Origin: Solea solea
Lineage: Eukaryota; Chordata; Actinopteri; Pleuronectiformes; Soleidae
NCBI RefSeq assembly: GCF_958295425.1
Contig: NC_081135.1
Span: forward strand, 38,569,956-38,633,955
Length of the DNA: 64,000 nt
Reading direction: 5' to 3'
Shown piece by piece: positions 48,875-64,000 of this stretch; the first letter of the stretch is position 1; every line of letters starts with the position of its first letter. The position numbers and the translations under genes are program-made. The notes under the pieces are model-generated. The model was given only the letters and a program-made list of their open reading frames with translations. It ran no database searches and was not told the DNA's origin.

Positions 48875-50880
48875 GTAAGAAACACGGAATAAAAGCCGTG
48901 TTTTTGGGGCGAAGAAGCAGGAAAACCCCCGCGGAGCTCGTGTCTTATGTGACATCACATCAGATCGTGTTGAAGTGCGACACTAAACTGTTAGCACAGA
49001 AATAAACCATTTAAACTTAATACTTTCAACGTTAACGTCATTGTATTTAATGTGTGTGTGAGTAGGCTTCACAATGAATGACAGGCTTTCATCCAAACCG
49101 AGTCCAGTGCGACTAACCTCGGCTTTCACGTACTCACTTCCTGTTTGTAACTAGCTTATTATTGGCATTTATTACACTATTTCACACACAAACATTTGAA
49201 TTACTGCATTCATTCAATGTAATACTGCATAATTACAGTACTGTTCAGAGGTCCAGCTTTGTTAAATTATGATTTTTATCTCTTGTCAAAGTCTGTTAAC
49301 TGTGGTATTTTGAATGGAATATTGGGGAATTAGCTTCTTATGATTCGGTTTGCTAACTTATTTATACCAAAATAACCAGCCCCAGCCCTCACTTGGGGTA
49401 CCAGAGTAAACAGATATATAGATACAATATGCGATACCAATAATATCGCGATATGACAATTCTGTGATCATCAGGATTCAGGAGTCACTAAACCACAACT
49501 AAAGCCTTGTGAATGAATAGAATAGCAAAGAGTCATTGAACATAAATAAAATAATAATAATAACACAGTTTAACTCATACGGTACGTGATACATGGTCCG
49601 CAATACCAATAATATCGCGATACAATGATTCTGTCATAATCGATATATCTAGAAAGTCATATAGCGAAACATCACGATATCTGAAGTGAAGAAAACAAAA
49701 CTTTAGTGTGAAAAGTGTGAGCAGCACAGCCTTAATGAGACACTTTACTTCAGAGCGCCTTCATTTGGGACTTAAAAGATCGATATTTGCCTTTAATTAT
49801 CGTGTTGCACGAGGAAGGACGGCGATAAATCACCAAATTGATATTTTGAACCATCTTTACTTCATACATTATGTGTGCAAGGCTCAAAAACCCAGTGTAA
49901 TAGACCTTTTAGGCATGAAAGAGTCAGATAATTACCAATAACATCAATGACACATTTACATGTTTTAATAAATAAAGAATGATAAATACTCCTCTTATAT
50001 TATGACCAGTAGCATTGCTATTACAACACACTCAGGTCTGTGTTTGCCTTCCTCCTCAGGATCTGCTGTCATTAGCTGCCTCAGTCTCCTCCCATCACAC
50101 CATGATCTGCTCACTTATGCAACAGACAAAGCACAGATTTGTCGTCGTGAAGTTGTGAAACTGTGAAGGAGTTGATTCTTTTTTTTTTGAATCATAGTTT
50201 GAAGAAGAGAATAAAAACGGTGCCTGGAGTTAAATCATGTGCTTCAGCCTCAGAGCTTTCCTTTGTTTCTCTCTCTGAACACATTTGTGCTGAGTCACTG
50301 CTCCGTGCGTCTACAACTAATTCATTCAGCAAAAAAACAGCTGTCGCGTCTCACACTCTTTGGTTTTCCGCGATAAAATCACAAATGTATTCGTTTTTCT
50401 CTGTTTTATGCTCAGCGTCTTTGGAAATATGAGTCTCAGAGCTGCAACTAATTAGTATCAATAGTGTTTAAATAAGGGTTTCATTTAAGAATAATCATTC
50501 ATTTATTGTGTTTAAAAACGAAAAAGTCCAACTACATGCAGCTGCAAAGTTTTTGATCACAACGATTAATCGATTACTTTTAATCAGTTGCTAAATGAAA
50601 CAGCAGAATGATAAATGTGCACGTACAGTTTAGTCATCTGAATTTATCTGCCACTGCTTTAACAGCTGGAGAAGAACGAGGTTCTCACCATGTTTGTAAT
50701 AAAAATCAATCAGTAAGTTTGTACGAGTAAAATAAATAAAAGAGTGTGTGAATGTAGTGAAATATGATTATCAGTGATGTGTTGGCCTCTCTTCTCTGTG
50801 TTTGTCTCTGTGTTCTGGATTCATTTCTTTATTAATTATGTGTGTGTGTGTGTGTGTGTGTGTCTCATCATCGTCATCAG
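48875..50880 (+). other. idh1: idh1 intron 1
   Basis: Two kilobases between the non-coding exon and the ATG exon. The first 500 bp are unique. 49405-49870 is dispersed repeat. The rest is AT-rich, ending in (TG)13 at 50839-50864 close to the acceptor. Confidence 0.7.
49405..49870 (+). repeat. Dispersed repeat with ATATCGCGATA phrases in idh1 intron
   Basis: ACCAATAATATCGCGATA occurs twice (about 49437 and 49603), and GCACGAGGAAGGACGGCGA matches the element at 20985. GATTCAGGAGTCACTAAACC also matches 16886-16920. Confidence 0.6.
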
Positions 50881-57796
<6,916 letters not shown>

Positions 57797-57984
57797 TTGG
57801 ACGCCTGCGCTGAACCTCTGCACTCTGCACCACACAAACACACACACATTCAAACAGCACATGCTCACGCACACACACGGCCGTCCACACACTCACTAAC
57901 ACCAGAGCAGGGAAGTGTATATATGTGTGTGTGTGTGTGTGTGTCCACACGACCCCTGGACGTCACGTCCTCGGTCAGAGGGAC

Positions 57985-58019
57985 AGATGTTTGTCCTCTG
58001 CTGCGGAGGACAAACATCT
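57985..58019 (+). other. Perfect 14-bp inverted repeat (hairpin) in idh1 3' UTR
   Basis: The left arm AGATGTTTGTCCTC (57985-57998) and right arm GAGGACAAACATCT (58006-58019) are exact reverse complements around a 7-nt loop. The AATAAA at 58034 follows 15 nt later. Two (AC/TG)n tracts lie just upstream. The stem is too short to be a typical microRNA precursor. Confidence 0.8.
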
Positions 58020-58599
58020 CTAATATTGTAAAAAATAAACCACAACTGAAACTGTGACAAACTAAACTCAAAGTTCACGGACCTCGTTCACCTGCGCTCG
58101 GTTTTCCTGAAGTTTGTGACTCTGTCAGTGATCTGTGTGAAGACGGGGAGACGGAGTTCATCACGGTTTATACTCGACACTTTTATCACTGCTATGGCTG
58201 TGGGTTTTTTTTGGGCTACGTTACTTCTCATTTGCTTCAGAACGGTTGGGAAACAGACAATGCTAGCACACTTTCACGCATCTTCTGCTTCACATCCAGC
58301 TGAAGTCGTCACGACAGAGCTAACTCAAACGACCTAGGGGCCGATGAGCATCTAGTCTGGTCAGTAGGGGCCGGTCAAGTGAAAAGAAGTTCACCCGCTA
58401 ATGTTTAGATGCTAACAACCGCAGTGTTCTCTGTGGCTCCTGGCGCTAACACCTGATCGTAAACGTGTAGCTGCTTCCTCCAGATGCTAAGAATTTTAAC
58501 TTTTAACTATTTTCAAAACAAAAGAAGAAAAAAAGCTAACGTATAGCTGCTAACAAGCGTTAGCCTCGTAGCTGCTTTACTCAGATAGCATTAGCATGC

Positions 58600-58730
58600 G
58601 CCAAATAAGCTCCGCTGTCGCCAAGTTTACTGAAACAGATTTACATGGAGTTTGTAGTTCTAAACAGAAGACAGTGCCCTCTGCTGGTGAGTTAAGTAGC
58701 ACTCTCATCTCAGGCAGACGTATAAATATC
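58600..58730 (+). repeat. Duplicated block, copy 1 (partner at 59988-60090)
   Basis: GTTTACTGAAACAGATTTAC, GGAGTTTGTAGTTCTAAACA and TGCCCTCTGCTGGTGAGTTA recur downstream in the same order. The preceding GATGCTAACAACCGCAG also has a partner. Confidence 0.8.
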
Positions 58731-59639
58731 AGTTTTGTTATCGATAACATGCTAACAATACCCATCCCTAGGTGGTGCCGTTTCCCTCTCTGTGAAAAGT
58801 AAACGGTTGGTAACCGTGGAGACGACTGAAACCTGCCTCACCCGTTTCATGTCAACGTTTTTGTTTTTGTTTTTTACGCAAACCTCAGACGACACAAACC
58901 CCGAAGTGAGTGTACGTACTGTGACTTTAACGCCATGCATCATGAATATTTTAATGACGGTCACGACTCTTTTTCCTCACACTTTTAGATTTTTATACTT
59001 TAAACCAGTCACATTTGGTTAAAGAAGTATTTATTCGTCCTTCCTTTGTGTGTCTGTGTGTGTGTGTTTTCAGATTGTTGTTGGTTTTTTAATCGTCTCT
59101 GCGTTTCTGTAAAACGACACCATGACTCGTAATAAATGAGTTTTTAAACAAACGTGTGTTTTCTTTCTTTTTTAGTGAAAGAATTTATGAAGTAAAATCA
59201 CTGGATTTATACTAGAATTATTGTTGTAAATCAATCAATCATTATTGATCTAAAATGACAGAATAGAACAGAAAATACTGTTTCATTGCTTGCGCTGAAA
59301 AAATAAAAAATGAAATGCAAACAAATCACATTTAGACTTAGATTTAGTGAAGAAAAATCACCTGGAAACACATGCAGGGACATATTTGTAGTTGGTAATA
59401 CTTTATACTGCACTTTGGTGACATCTAGTGGTGACACTGTAGACTGACTGTTCACCCCGGACTCACATTTTCACTCTTTTTTTGTGGATTTATTTCATTC
59501 ATTTGTCCTCATGCACATGAAACCTCCGCAGAACGACTATAAACGCTGTAGTGCACATGCGAGGCCTGTGTGTGGCGCTGTAACACTGCTACAGAAGTAC
59601 AACAAAAACCAGAACAGGATGTGGAGCATGTGCAGGGGC

Positions 59640-59677
59640 GGTTTTAGGAAATTTGGAGGCCCCAATCCCTCTGTGGG

Positions 59678-59716
<39 letters not shown>

Positions 59717-59870
59717 TTTAAAAAATTAGATTCGAATAACGCCACGACGAGGCCCCCTGGTGTTGCTGTGTGGAGTCACACCCTGGAAAGATCGCTAGTT
59801 CAAGAAATCAACTTGGGGGACAAAAGGTGGGCCACAGGCCACAAGTTTGGGACCCTTGTTAGACTTGGTG
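59640..59870 (+). repeat. Dispersed repeat with (AAT)n
   Basis: GGGGCGGTTTTAGGAAATTT, (AAT)12 at 59678-59715 and AAGTTTGGGACCCTTGTTAG. The ending is of the TTTGGGAACC type found at 23700-23768, 42308-42378 and 44555-44615. Confidence 0.5.
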
Positions 59871-59969
59871 TAAACCTTGCAGCTTGTATCACGCGGTAGA
59901 AAAAATATGTAGTTGCAAGTTCACGGGAAGGCTCGCAACTCCTACGAAAACACACTTGACCGCTTTAGC

Positions 59970-60090
59970 GATGCTAACATTTAGCTGCTAACAACCGCAG
60001 CGTTTACTGAAACGGATTTACAGGGAGTTTGTTGTTTTAAACAGAAGACACTGCCCTCTGCTGGTGAGTTAAGTAGCGCACGCTCATCTC
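59970..60090 (+). repeat. Duplicated block, copy 2
   Basis: GCTGCTAACAACCGCAGCG, GTTTACTGAAACGGATTTAC and TGCCCTCTGCTGGTGAGTTA match the block at 58600 with several substitutions, 1.4 kb apart. Confidence 0.8.
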
Positions 60091-60516
60091 ACCACATCTC
60101 TGCGTTCAGGTGGACGTGAAAATATGTGTTTTGCCTCCAGGCTCCGCCCCCCCCCCACACCTGCTGTTATGAACACGTCTCACTCAGACAATTAAGGACC
60201 CTGAGATTTCCCCGTGCAGATAATTTCTAATCTGTTTAATCTCACTCCATCATGTCCAATGAATACAAAGTATATTTTTATACGTTTTTACACTTTTATA
60301 TACTTTTTATACTTTTATTTTTTATGTTGTTACTTCTTTGTAAAAATATCCATGAGACAAAGTTGCATTTTTACTCGTATTATACACACAGTCTATACTT
60401 TAAGTCTACTGACTCATAGATTTGTGAAGTTGGAATAGTTTTTAGTTTTTTATTTATTTGTTATTTTTGTTGCTTTGAATTAGTTTTTAGAGCGGGTTTT
60501 TCCTACAACAACAGAA

Positions 60517-60550
60517 TTCACTTTCACTTAGTTGTTGTTTATTTCACTTC
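60517..60550 (-). promoter_or_regulatory. IRF/ISRE-like sites upstream of epsti1
   Basis: On the minus strand this reads GAAGTGAAA (60550-60542) and, 12 bp further, AAGTGAAAGTGAA (60529-60517). The latter is a good match to the IRF element (tandem GTGAAA or GAANNGAAA half-sites, as in the PRDI/PRDIII sites of the interferon-beta promoter). The pair lies about 400 bp before the epsti1 start codon. EPSTI1 is interferon-induced in mammals, so the location makes sense. Function is inferred. Confidence 0.45.
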
Positions 60551-60584
60551 ATACAGATAACTATAATAATCCATGTCAGGATTT

Positions 60585-60702
60585 TTTTTTACGAGGTTGC
60601 TCCGACTTTTCCGAGTCAAAAATGTTCCTGTTGAAACTTCGTACTAAGTAAGAAGTCGTAAATTTCCGACTTCCAACCACAACTGGAACGCACCACAGAC
60701 CC
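60585..60702 (+). repeat. Dispersed element fragment with TGGAACGCACC terminus
   Basis: TTGCTCCGACTTTTCCGAGT through ACCACAACTGGAACGCACCA. It is related to 44822-45195 and lies between the IRF-like sites and the epsti1 start codon. Confidence 0.5.
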
Positions 60703-60833
60703 TGCTACGTGTCACACACTGGAGCTTTAGACAGACAGAAGAACTACACTTCTGTTATTATTATTATTATTATTACCAGCAGGTGGAGCTACTGCATCGG
60801 AACCTCCCACAGGAAGGCGACAACAGGACAGGC

Positions 60834-60882
<49 letters not shown>

Positions 60883-60940
60883 CGGAGAGAATCAGAGAAT
60901 TTCTTCTTTTCTGTGAATCTGTCAGTGTGTGAAGAATTAA

Positions 60941-61071
60941 ATGGATCCTCAAAGAAACCACGTGACCCGTGATGACCTGAGGTCAGAGACACCTCCATCT
61001 TCATCACCCTCATCATCGTCAGGTCAGACAACAGCAGGTCAAACAGCCTCTGATCCACGACAGCCCCGATA
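60941..61071 (+). CDS. epsti1: epsti1 coding exon 1
   Basis: This exon encodes MDPQRNHVTRDDLRSETPPS, a serine run and SGQTTAGQTASDPRQPR (43 codons plus TA), ending at a GTAAGT donor. It is low complexity and poorly conserved, as expected for this N-terminus. The -3 base of the start is T, a weak context, but G at +4 is favourable. Confidence 0.75.
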
Positions 61072-62470
61072 GTAAGTTACACATCATTATTATTGTTGTT
61101 ATTATCATTATTATCATTGTTATAATAATATTATTATTAGTTGCATGTGTATTACACATGTATTCATGTTCTTGTGTTTTTCATGTTTTAATTTGAAGTT
61201 TTTGTTTTGTGTAACTTTCACTTTCATTTCATGCGTTCAGAGGGAGGAAGGATGCCTTCACTGACATCCCGGAACTCTCACTTCTAATTGTGTCACAAAG
61301 CTTTTAAACAAAAAAATAAATAAACATTAAATGACCTCTATGTGAAGGAATATAGTTCGTTTTCCTATAAACATAAAATTATTTAAAAATAAATAAATAA
61401 ATAACATGAGAATAAAACGCATTTTTAAAAATAAACTTTTTTGTGTCACGTCCTGGATGTTTTTTTCCCGAGGTTCCCTGAATGCAGCATCAGTTTAGGA
61501 TCATTATCAGGGATTCATGATTAAAGAATCACTTGTTGTATGTAGTATGAACAGGAATGATATTTTATAAACTAATTATTTGACATTTTAACTCAGTTAA
61601 ATGTTAAAATGTCATGTTTTCATGAATACCTTCCTGGATTTGACTGAAAATAAAGACATTGAAGCATCACTTCATAATAAAACATCCTGTTTAATCTTAG
61701 TTTAAATTACAAATTCTTTAATAATCTGTGTTTCTTTGTCTCAGCTCAGATGGATACACCGTAATCCCGCCCAAGGAATCCCAGAGAAGAGCGCTGCTCG
61801 CGAGTATGTCCACACTGTCTGTCTCTGTGTCTGTCTCTGTGTCTGTCTCTGTCTCTGTCTCTGTGTCTGTGTCTGTGTCTGTCTCTGTCTCTGTGTCTCT
61901 GTCTCTGCTGCTGTCATGATATTATTTGACCCTTGTACATATTTGAAGTGTATTTCTTGTGTATTAAAGCCTGTCGTTGTCGTTGTTGTTGTTGTTGTTG
62001 TCGTTGTTGTTGTCGTTGTTGTTGCAGCGGCTCAGAAAGAAGAGGAGAACCGTCAGAGATGGACCGAGGAGAACAGAGTCACACATGTGCACATGGAGCC
62101 AGAGACACTGGGTAAAGGAATGACTTGAATTCACTCATTCACTCTCATACGTTAAGTGTTTGTACAAACATGAATCTGTGGTTTCATGCATGCAGGTGGT
62201 CACATGACACAGGCTGAAGTCAGACAGCAGCAACAGACAAACCAACATACATCCAAGTGGCAGAAGAAGGTACTGCATTCATTTCTATCCATTTAAATCA
62301 TGTGTATATTTAGTTTGTAGTTTATCTTTTGTATTTTTCATGTTTATATGTCAGCGTTTACATTTGATCTTCACTTCAACTTTATATATAGATATATATA
62401 TATAGATATATATATATAGATATATATATATATAAATATATATTTATCTCACTGTGAGACAGACGGAAGT

Positions 62471-62506
<36 letters not shown>

Positions 62507-62834
62507 AGCTGCCTCCATCACTAAGTTCTAATGTCTGATTTTGTCAATTTGGTGTTTGAAATCCTTTGTTTGATTAAGTAAAGTGACAAACAGTGACCAC
62601 ACGAGGCAGCAGAGGACCAGCAGCTCCTGTGTCCCTGGGAGCTAAAATCACTGGTTTTCTCTGTGGGCTTTGGTGTGGGAGAGTGAGTGGTTTACAAAGT
62701 GTGTCTTATCAAAAGTGTGATAAAGTCTTTTTATTTTGTTTGTTTTACAGCTGATGCGGGAGGAGCAGGAGCGTACGAGGAGGCAGGAGGAGGAGAAGGA
62801 GCTGCAGAAAATGAAAGACGAACAGAGGAACAAG
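60941..62834 (+). CDS. epsti1: Epithelial-stromal interaction protein 1-like, first five coding exons, runs off right edge
   Basis: Exons 60941-61071, 61745-61803, 62028-62111, 62196-62269 and 62751-62834 splice in frame with GT-AG introns. A TAA directly precedes the ATG in frame, fixing the open frame. After a Ser/Pro/Gln-rich N-terminus the protein reads YTVIPPKESQRRALLATAQK, then EEENRQRWTEENRVTHVHME, PETLGGHMTQAEVRQQQQ and a charged coiled-coil with EEEKELQKMKDEQRNK. This matches the recalled layout of mammalian EPSTI1 (YTLIAPN, KWKEQNRAKPVHL, LGGSQSETEVRQKQQ, ELQKMK). In mammals the gene is interferon-responsive and linked to macrophage activation and antiviral responses. The teleost role is inferred. 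The remaining C-terminal half lies outside the window. Confidence 0.85.
61745..61803 (+). CDS. epsti1: epsti1 coding exon 2
   Basis: The CAG acceptor ends at 61744. Using the next CAG four bases later would create a stop, so this one is preferred. The exon encodes YSDGYTVIPPKESQRRALLA and ends at a GTATGT donor. YTVIPP is the most recognisable match to mammalian EPSTI1. A (TCTGTG)n array follows in the intron. Confidence 0.85.
61811..61912 (+). repeat. (TCTGTG/TCTGTC)n in epsti1 intron 2
   Basis: Seventeen or so 6-bp units directly after the exon 2 donor. Confidence 0.95.
61974..62024 (+). repeat. (GTT/GTC)n before epsti1 exon 3
   Basis: A GTTGTTGTC tract serves as the region just before the exon 3 acceptor, in place of a classical pyrimidine tract. 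Confidence 0.9.
62028..62111 (+). CDS. epsti1: epsti1 coding exon 3
   Basis: A (GTT)n tract leads into the GCAG acceptor ending at 62027; the donor is GTAAAG. The exon encodes AQKEEENRQRWTEENR, then VTHVHMEPETLG. This aligns with the NLEKWKEQNRAKPVHL part of human EPSTI1. Confidence 0.85.
62196..62269 (+). CDS. epsti1: epsti1 coding exon 4
   Basis: The acceptor TGCAG ends at 62195 and the donor is GTACTG. The exon encodes GHMTQAEVRQQQQTNQHTSK and WQKK, aligning with the SETEVRQKQQ region of the family. Confidence 0.85.
62443..62705 (+). mobile_element. MITE-like family M, copy 15, in epsti1 intron
   Basis: A copy 45 bp upstream of coding exon 5, with a (CA)n tract (62474-62503) near its left side and the right arm CTTTGGTGTGGGAGAGTGAG intact. 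The left arm is largely replaced by the microsatellite. Confidence 0.8.
62751..62834 (+). CDS. epsti1: epsti1 coding exon 5 (coiled-coil)
   Basis: The acceptor TTTTACAG ends at 62750 and the donor is GTGAGA. It has 28 codons: LMREEQERTRRQEEEKELQK then MKDEQRNK. This is a charged helical, coiled-coil type segment matching ELQKMK of human EPSTI1. Confidence 0.85.
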
Positions 62835-63049
62835 GTGAGAGCAACACAGCGTCACCTTTGACCTTCTGGTCATGTCCTTAAATCCCTCGTCACCTTGTTT
62901 TTAATCGCGTATGAAACCAAATGCAATAAACACTTATGTTTATGTGTCTGCTTCAGTCAACACAGACATTTCCTGTGTATCCCATAATGCTCTCTGACAC
63001 ACGCTCGTAATCCCACGTGTCTGGAATATTCTGCACTCACTGCAACAGC

Positions 63050-63302
63050 AAATAATATACATTGTACTTCATTAAATAATATACATTGTACTTCATTAAA
63101 TAAGATACATTGTACTTCATTAAATAATATACATTATACTTCATTAAATAATATACATTGTACTTCATTAAATAAGATACATTGTACATTATACTTAATT
63201 AAATAATATACATTGTACTTCATTAAATAATATACATTGTACTTCATTAAATAATATACATTGTACTTCATTAAATAATATACATTGTACTTCATTAAAT
63301 AA
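63050..63302 (+). repeat. 24-bp minisatellite in epsti1 intron 5
   Basis: About ten units of ATACATTGTACTTCATTAAA plus TAAT. One unit is partly duplicated (TTGTACATTATACTTAATT). Confidence 0.95.
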
Positions 63303-63571
63303 TGAAACTAAAAGAAACACAAAAGGAGAATAAAATTAGGCAAAAGTTACACATTTTAATGAATTTACCAGAAAAACAGAAGATAAAGAGGATTATTTCT
63401 CTCAGTATCATGTTTGGCCTCTAGATGTCAGTAGAGACAGAACAACCACCTGTGTCCTCCCACAGTGAAGCAATGAAATGATGAAGTGATTAATGTTGAG
63501 ATGTGACACAGACGTCTGCTGCTCAGTCTGGACGGAGGATTCATGTTTGTCAATTCAGCACATATGTGTTT

Positions 63572-63856
63572 CTATTGTGACGTAAACTTTTATATTCTGA
63601 CGTAAACCTTTCTATTCTGACGTAAACTTTTATATTCTGACGTAAACCTTTCTATTCTGACGTAAACTTTTATATTCTGACGTAAACTTTTATATTCTGA
63701 CGTAAACCTTTCTATTCTGACGTAAACTTTTATATTCTGACGTAAACTTTTATATTCTGACGTAAACCTTTCTATTCTGACGTAAACTTTTATATTCTGA
63801 CGTAAACCTTTCTATTCTGACGTAAACTTTTATATTCTGACGTAAACTTTTATATT
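63572..63856 (+). repeat. 20-bp minisatellite of TGACGTAA motifs in epsti1 intron 5
   Basis: Fourteen copies of TGACGTAAAC at a strict 20-bp spacing with TTTATATTC or CTTTCTATTC between them. The two spacer types alternate, partly giving a 40-60 bp higher order. TGACGTAA is a CRE/ATF- and PAR-bZIP-type core. Confidence 0.95.
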
Positions 63857-63914
63857 CGTCATAGACGTCATATGAAAAGGAAAAACATCATTTTAGGAAT
63901 ATGTCAACGCACCA

Positions 63915-64000
63915 CATATTATATGTAATTATTATTTTATATATATTATATATAATAATACTATTATTATATATAATAATACTATTATATATAATAATAA
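63915..64000 (+). repeat. AT-rich TATATAATAATACTATTAT repeat
   Basis: Low-complexity, partly self-complementary A/T sequence running to the window end. Confidence 0.85.

Larger units (their letters stand above)
57797..59136 (+). other. idh1: idh1 3' UTR with alternative poly(A) signals
   Basis: There are two AATAAA hexamers, at 58034-58039 and 59131-59136. The distal one is followed by a GT/T-rich stretch (GTGTGTTTTCTTTC), which suits a cleavage site. The proximal one lacks an obvious GU-rich downstream element but sits 15 nt after a perfect hairpin. The segment contains (CA)n and (TG)n tracts near 57835-57945. The part from 58330 to 58990 resembles dispersed repeat sequence, one block of which recurs at about 59970-60090. 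Confidence 0.5.

Noticed and set aside
57985..58019. MicroRNA precursor interpretation of the hairpin
   Set aside because: A 14-bp stem with a 7-nt loop is much shorter than a microRNA hairpin, and the flanks do not extend the pairing.
58116..58337. Possible small membrane protein after idh1
   Set aside because: It lies in the idh1 3' region next to duplicated repeat blocks and has no family match or supporting gene structure.

Overview
This is vertebrate nuclear DNA, almost certainly from a ray-finned (teleost) fish. The genes have spliced exons with GT-AG introns. The protein sequences are clearly vertebrate. The intergenic and intronic DNA is crowded with (CA/TG)n microsatellites, minisatellites and short dispersed elements of the kind common in compact teleost genomes. 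The species cannot be named from the sequence alone. There is no sign of bacterial, plasmid or viral gene organisation.

Three protein-coding genes are supported. (1) On the minus strand, the first three coding exons of an ELK-type voltage-gated potassium channel, best matched to kcnh3 (45619-45544, 5383-5150, 664-530). They encode the N-terminal cap and PAS domain. The rest of the gene lies beyond the left edge. The intron between exons 1 and 2 is about 40 kb and fills most of the window. (2) On the plus strand, a complete cytosolic/peroxisomal NADP-dependent isocitrate dehydrogenase gene, idh1. It has a CpG-rich promoter and non-coding first exon ending at 48874, and eight coding exons from 50881 to 57796 that give a 415-residue protein. 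(3) On the plus strand, the first five coding exons of epsti1 (epithelial-stromal interaction 1, interferon-responsive in mammals), from 60941 to 62834, continuing past the right edge.

Layout: 1-530 kcnh3 intron 3; 665-5149 kcnh3 intron 2, with a 31-bp minisatellite and a second 31-bp satellite that has a 10-unit higher-order period; 5384-45543 the giant kcnh3 intron 1, with many tandem arrays (20-, 21-, 11-, 10-, 14-, 28- and 56-bp units) and most copies of a palindromic MITE-like element; 45.6-48.9 kb the divergent kcnh3/idh1 intergenic region; 48.9-59.1 kb idh1 and its 3' region; 59.1-60.9 kb a repeat-bearing spacer with interferon-regulatory-factor-like sites; 60.9-64.0 kb epsti1, whose last visible intron holds a 24-bp array and a 20-bp array of TGACGTAA motifs.

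The three genes are not an operon or pathway. The main observations beyond the genes are the MITE-like family (15 copies in 64 kb, with CA microsatellites growing at one fixed internal position), the higher-order satellite, the CRE-like array in epsti1, a perfect hairpin just before a poly(A) signal in the idh1 3' UTR, and a Pro-Lys-Leu C-terminus on idh1. I found no convincing previously undescribed multi-gene system.
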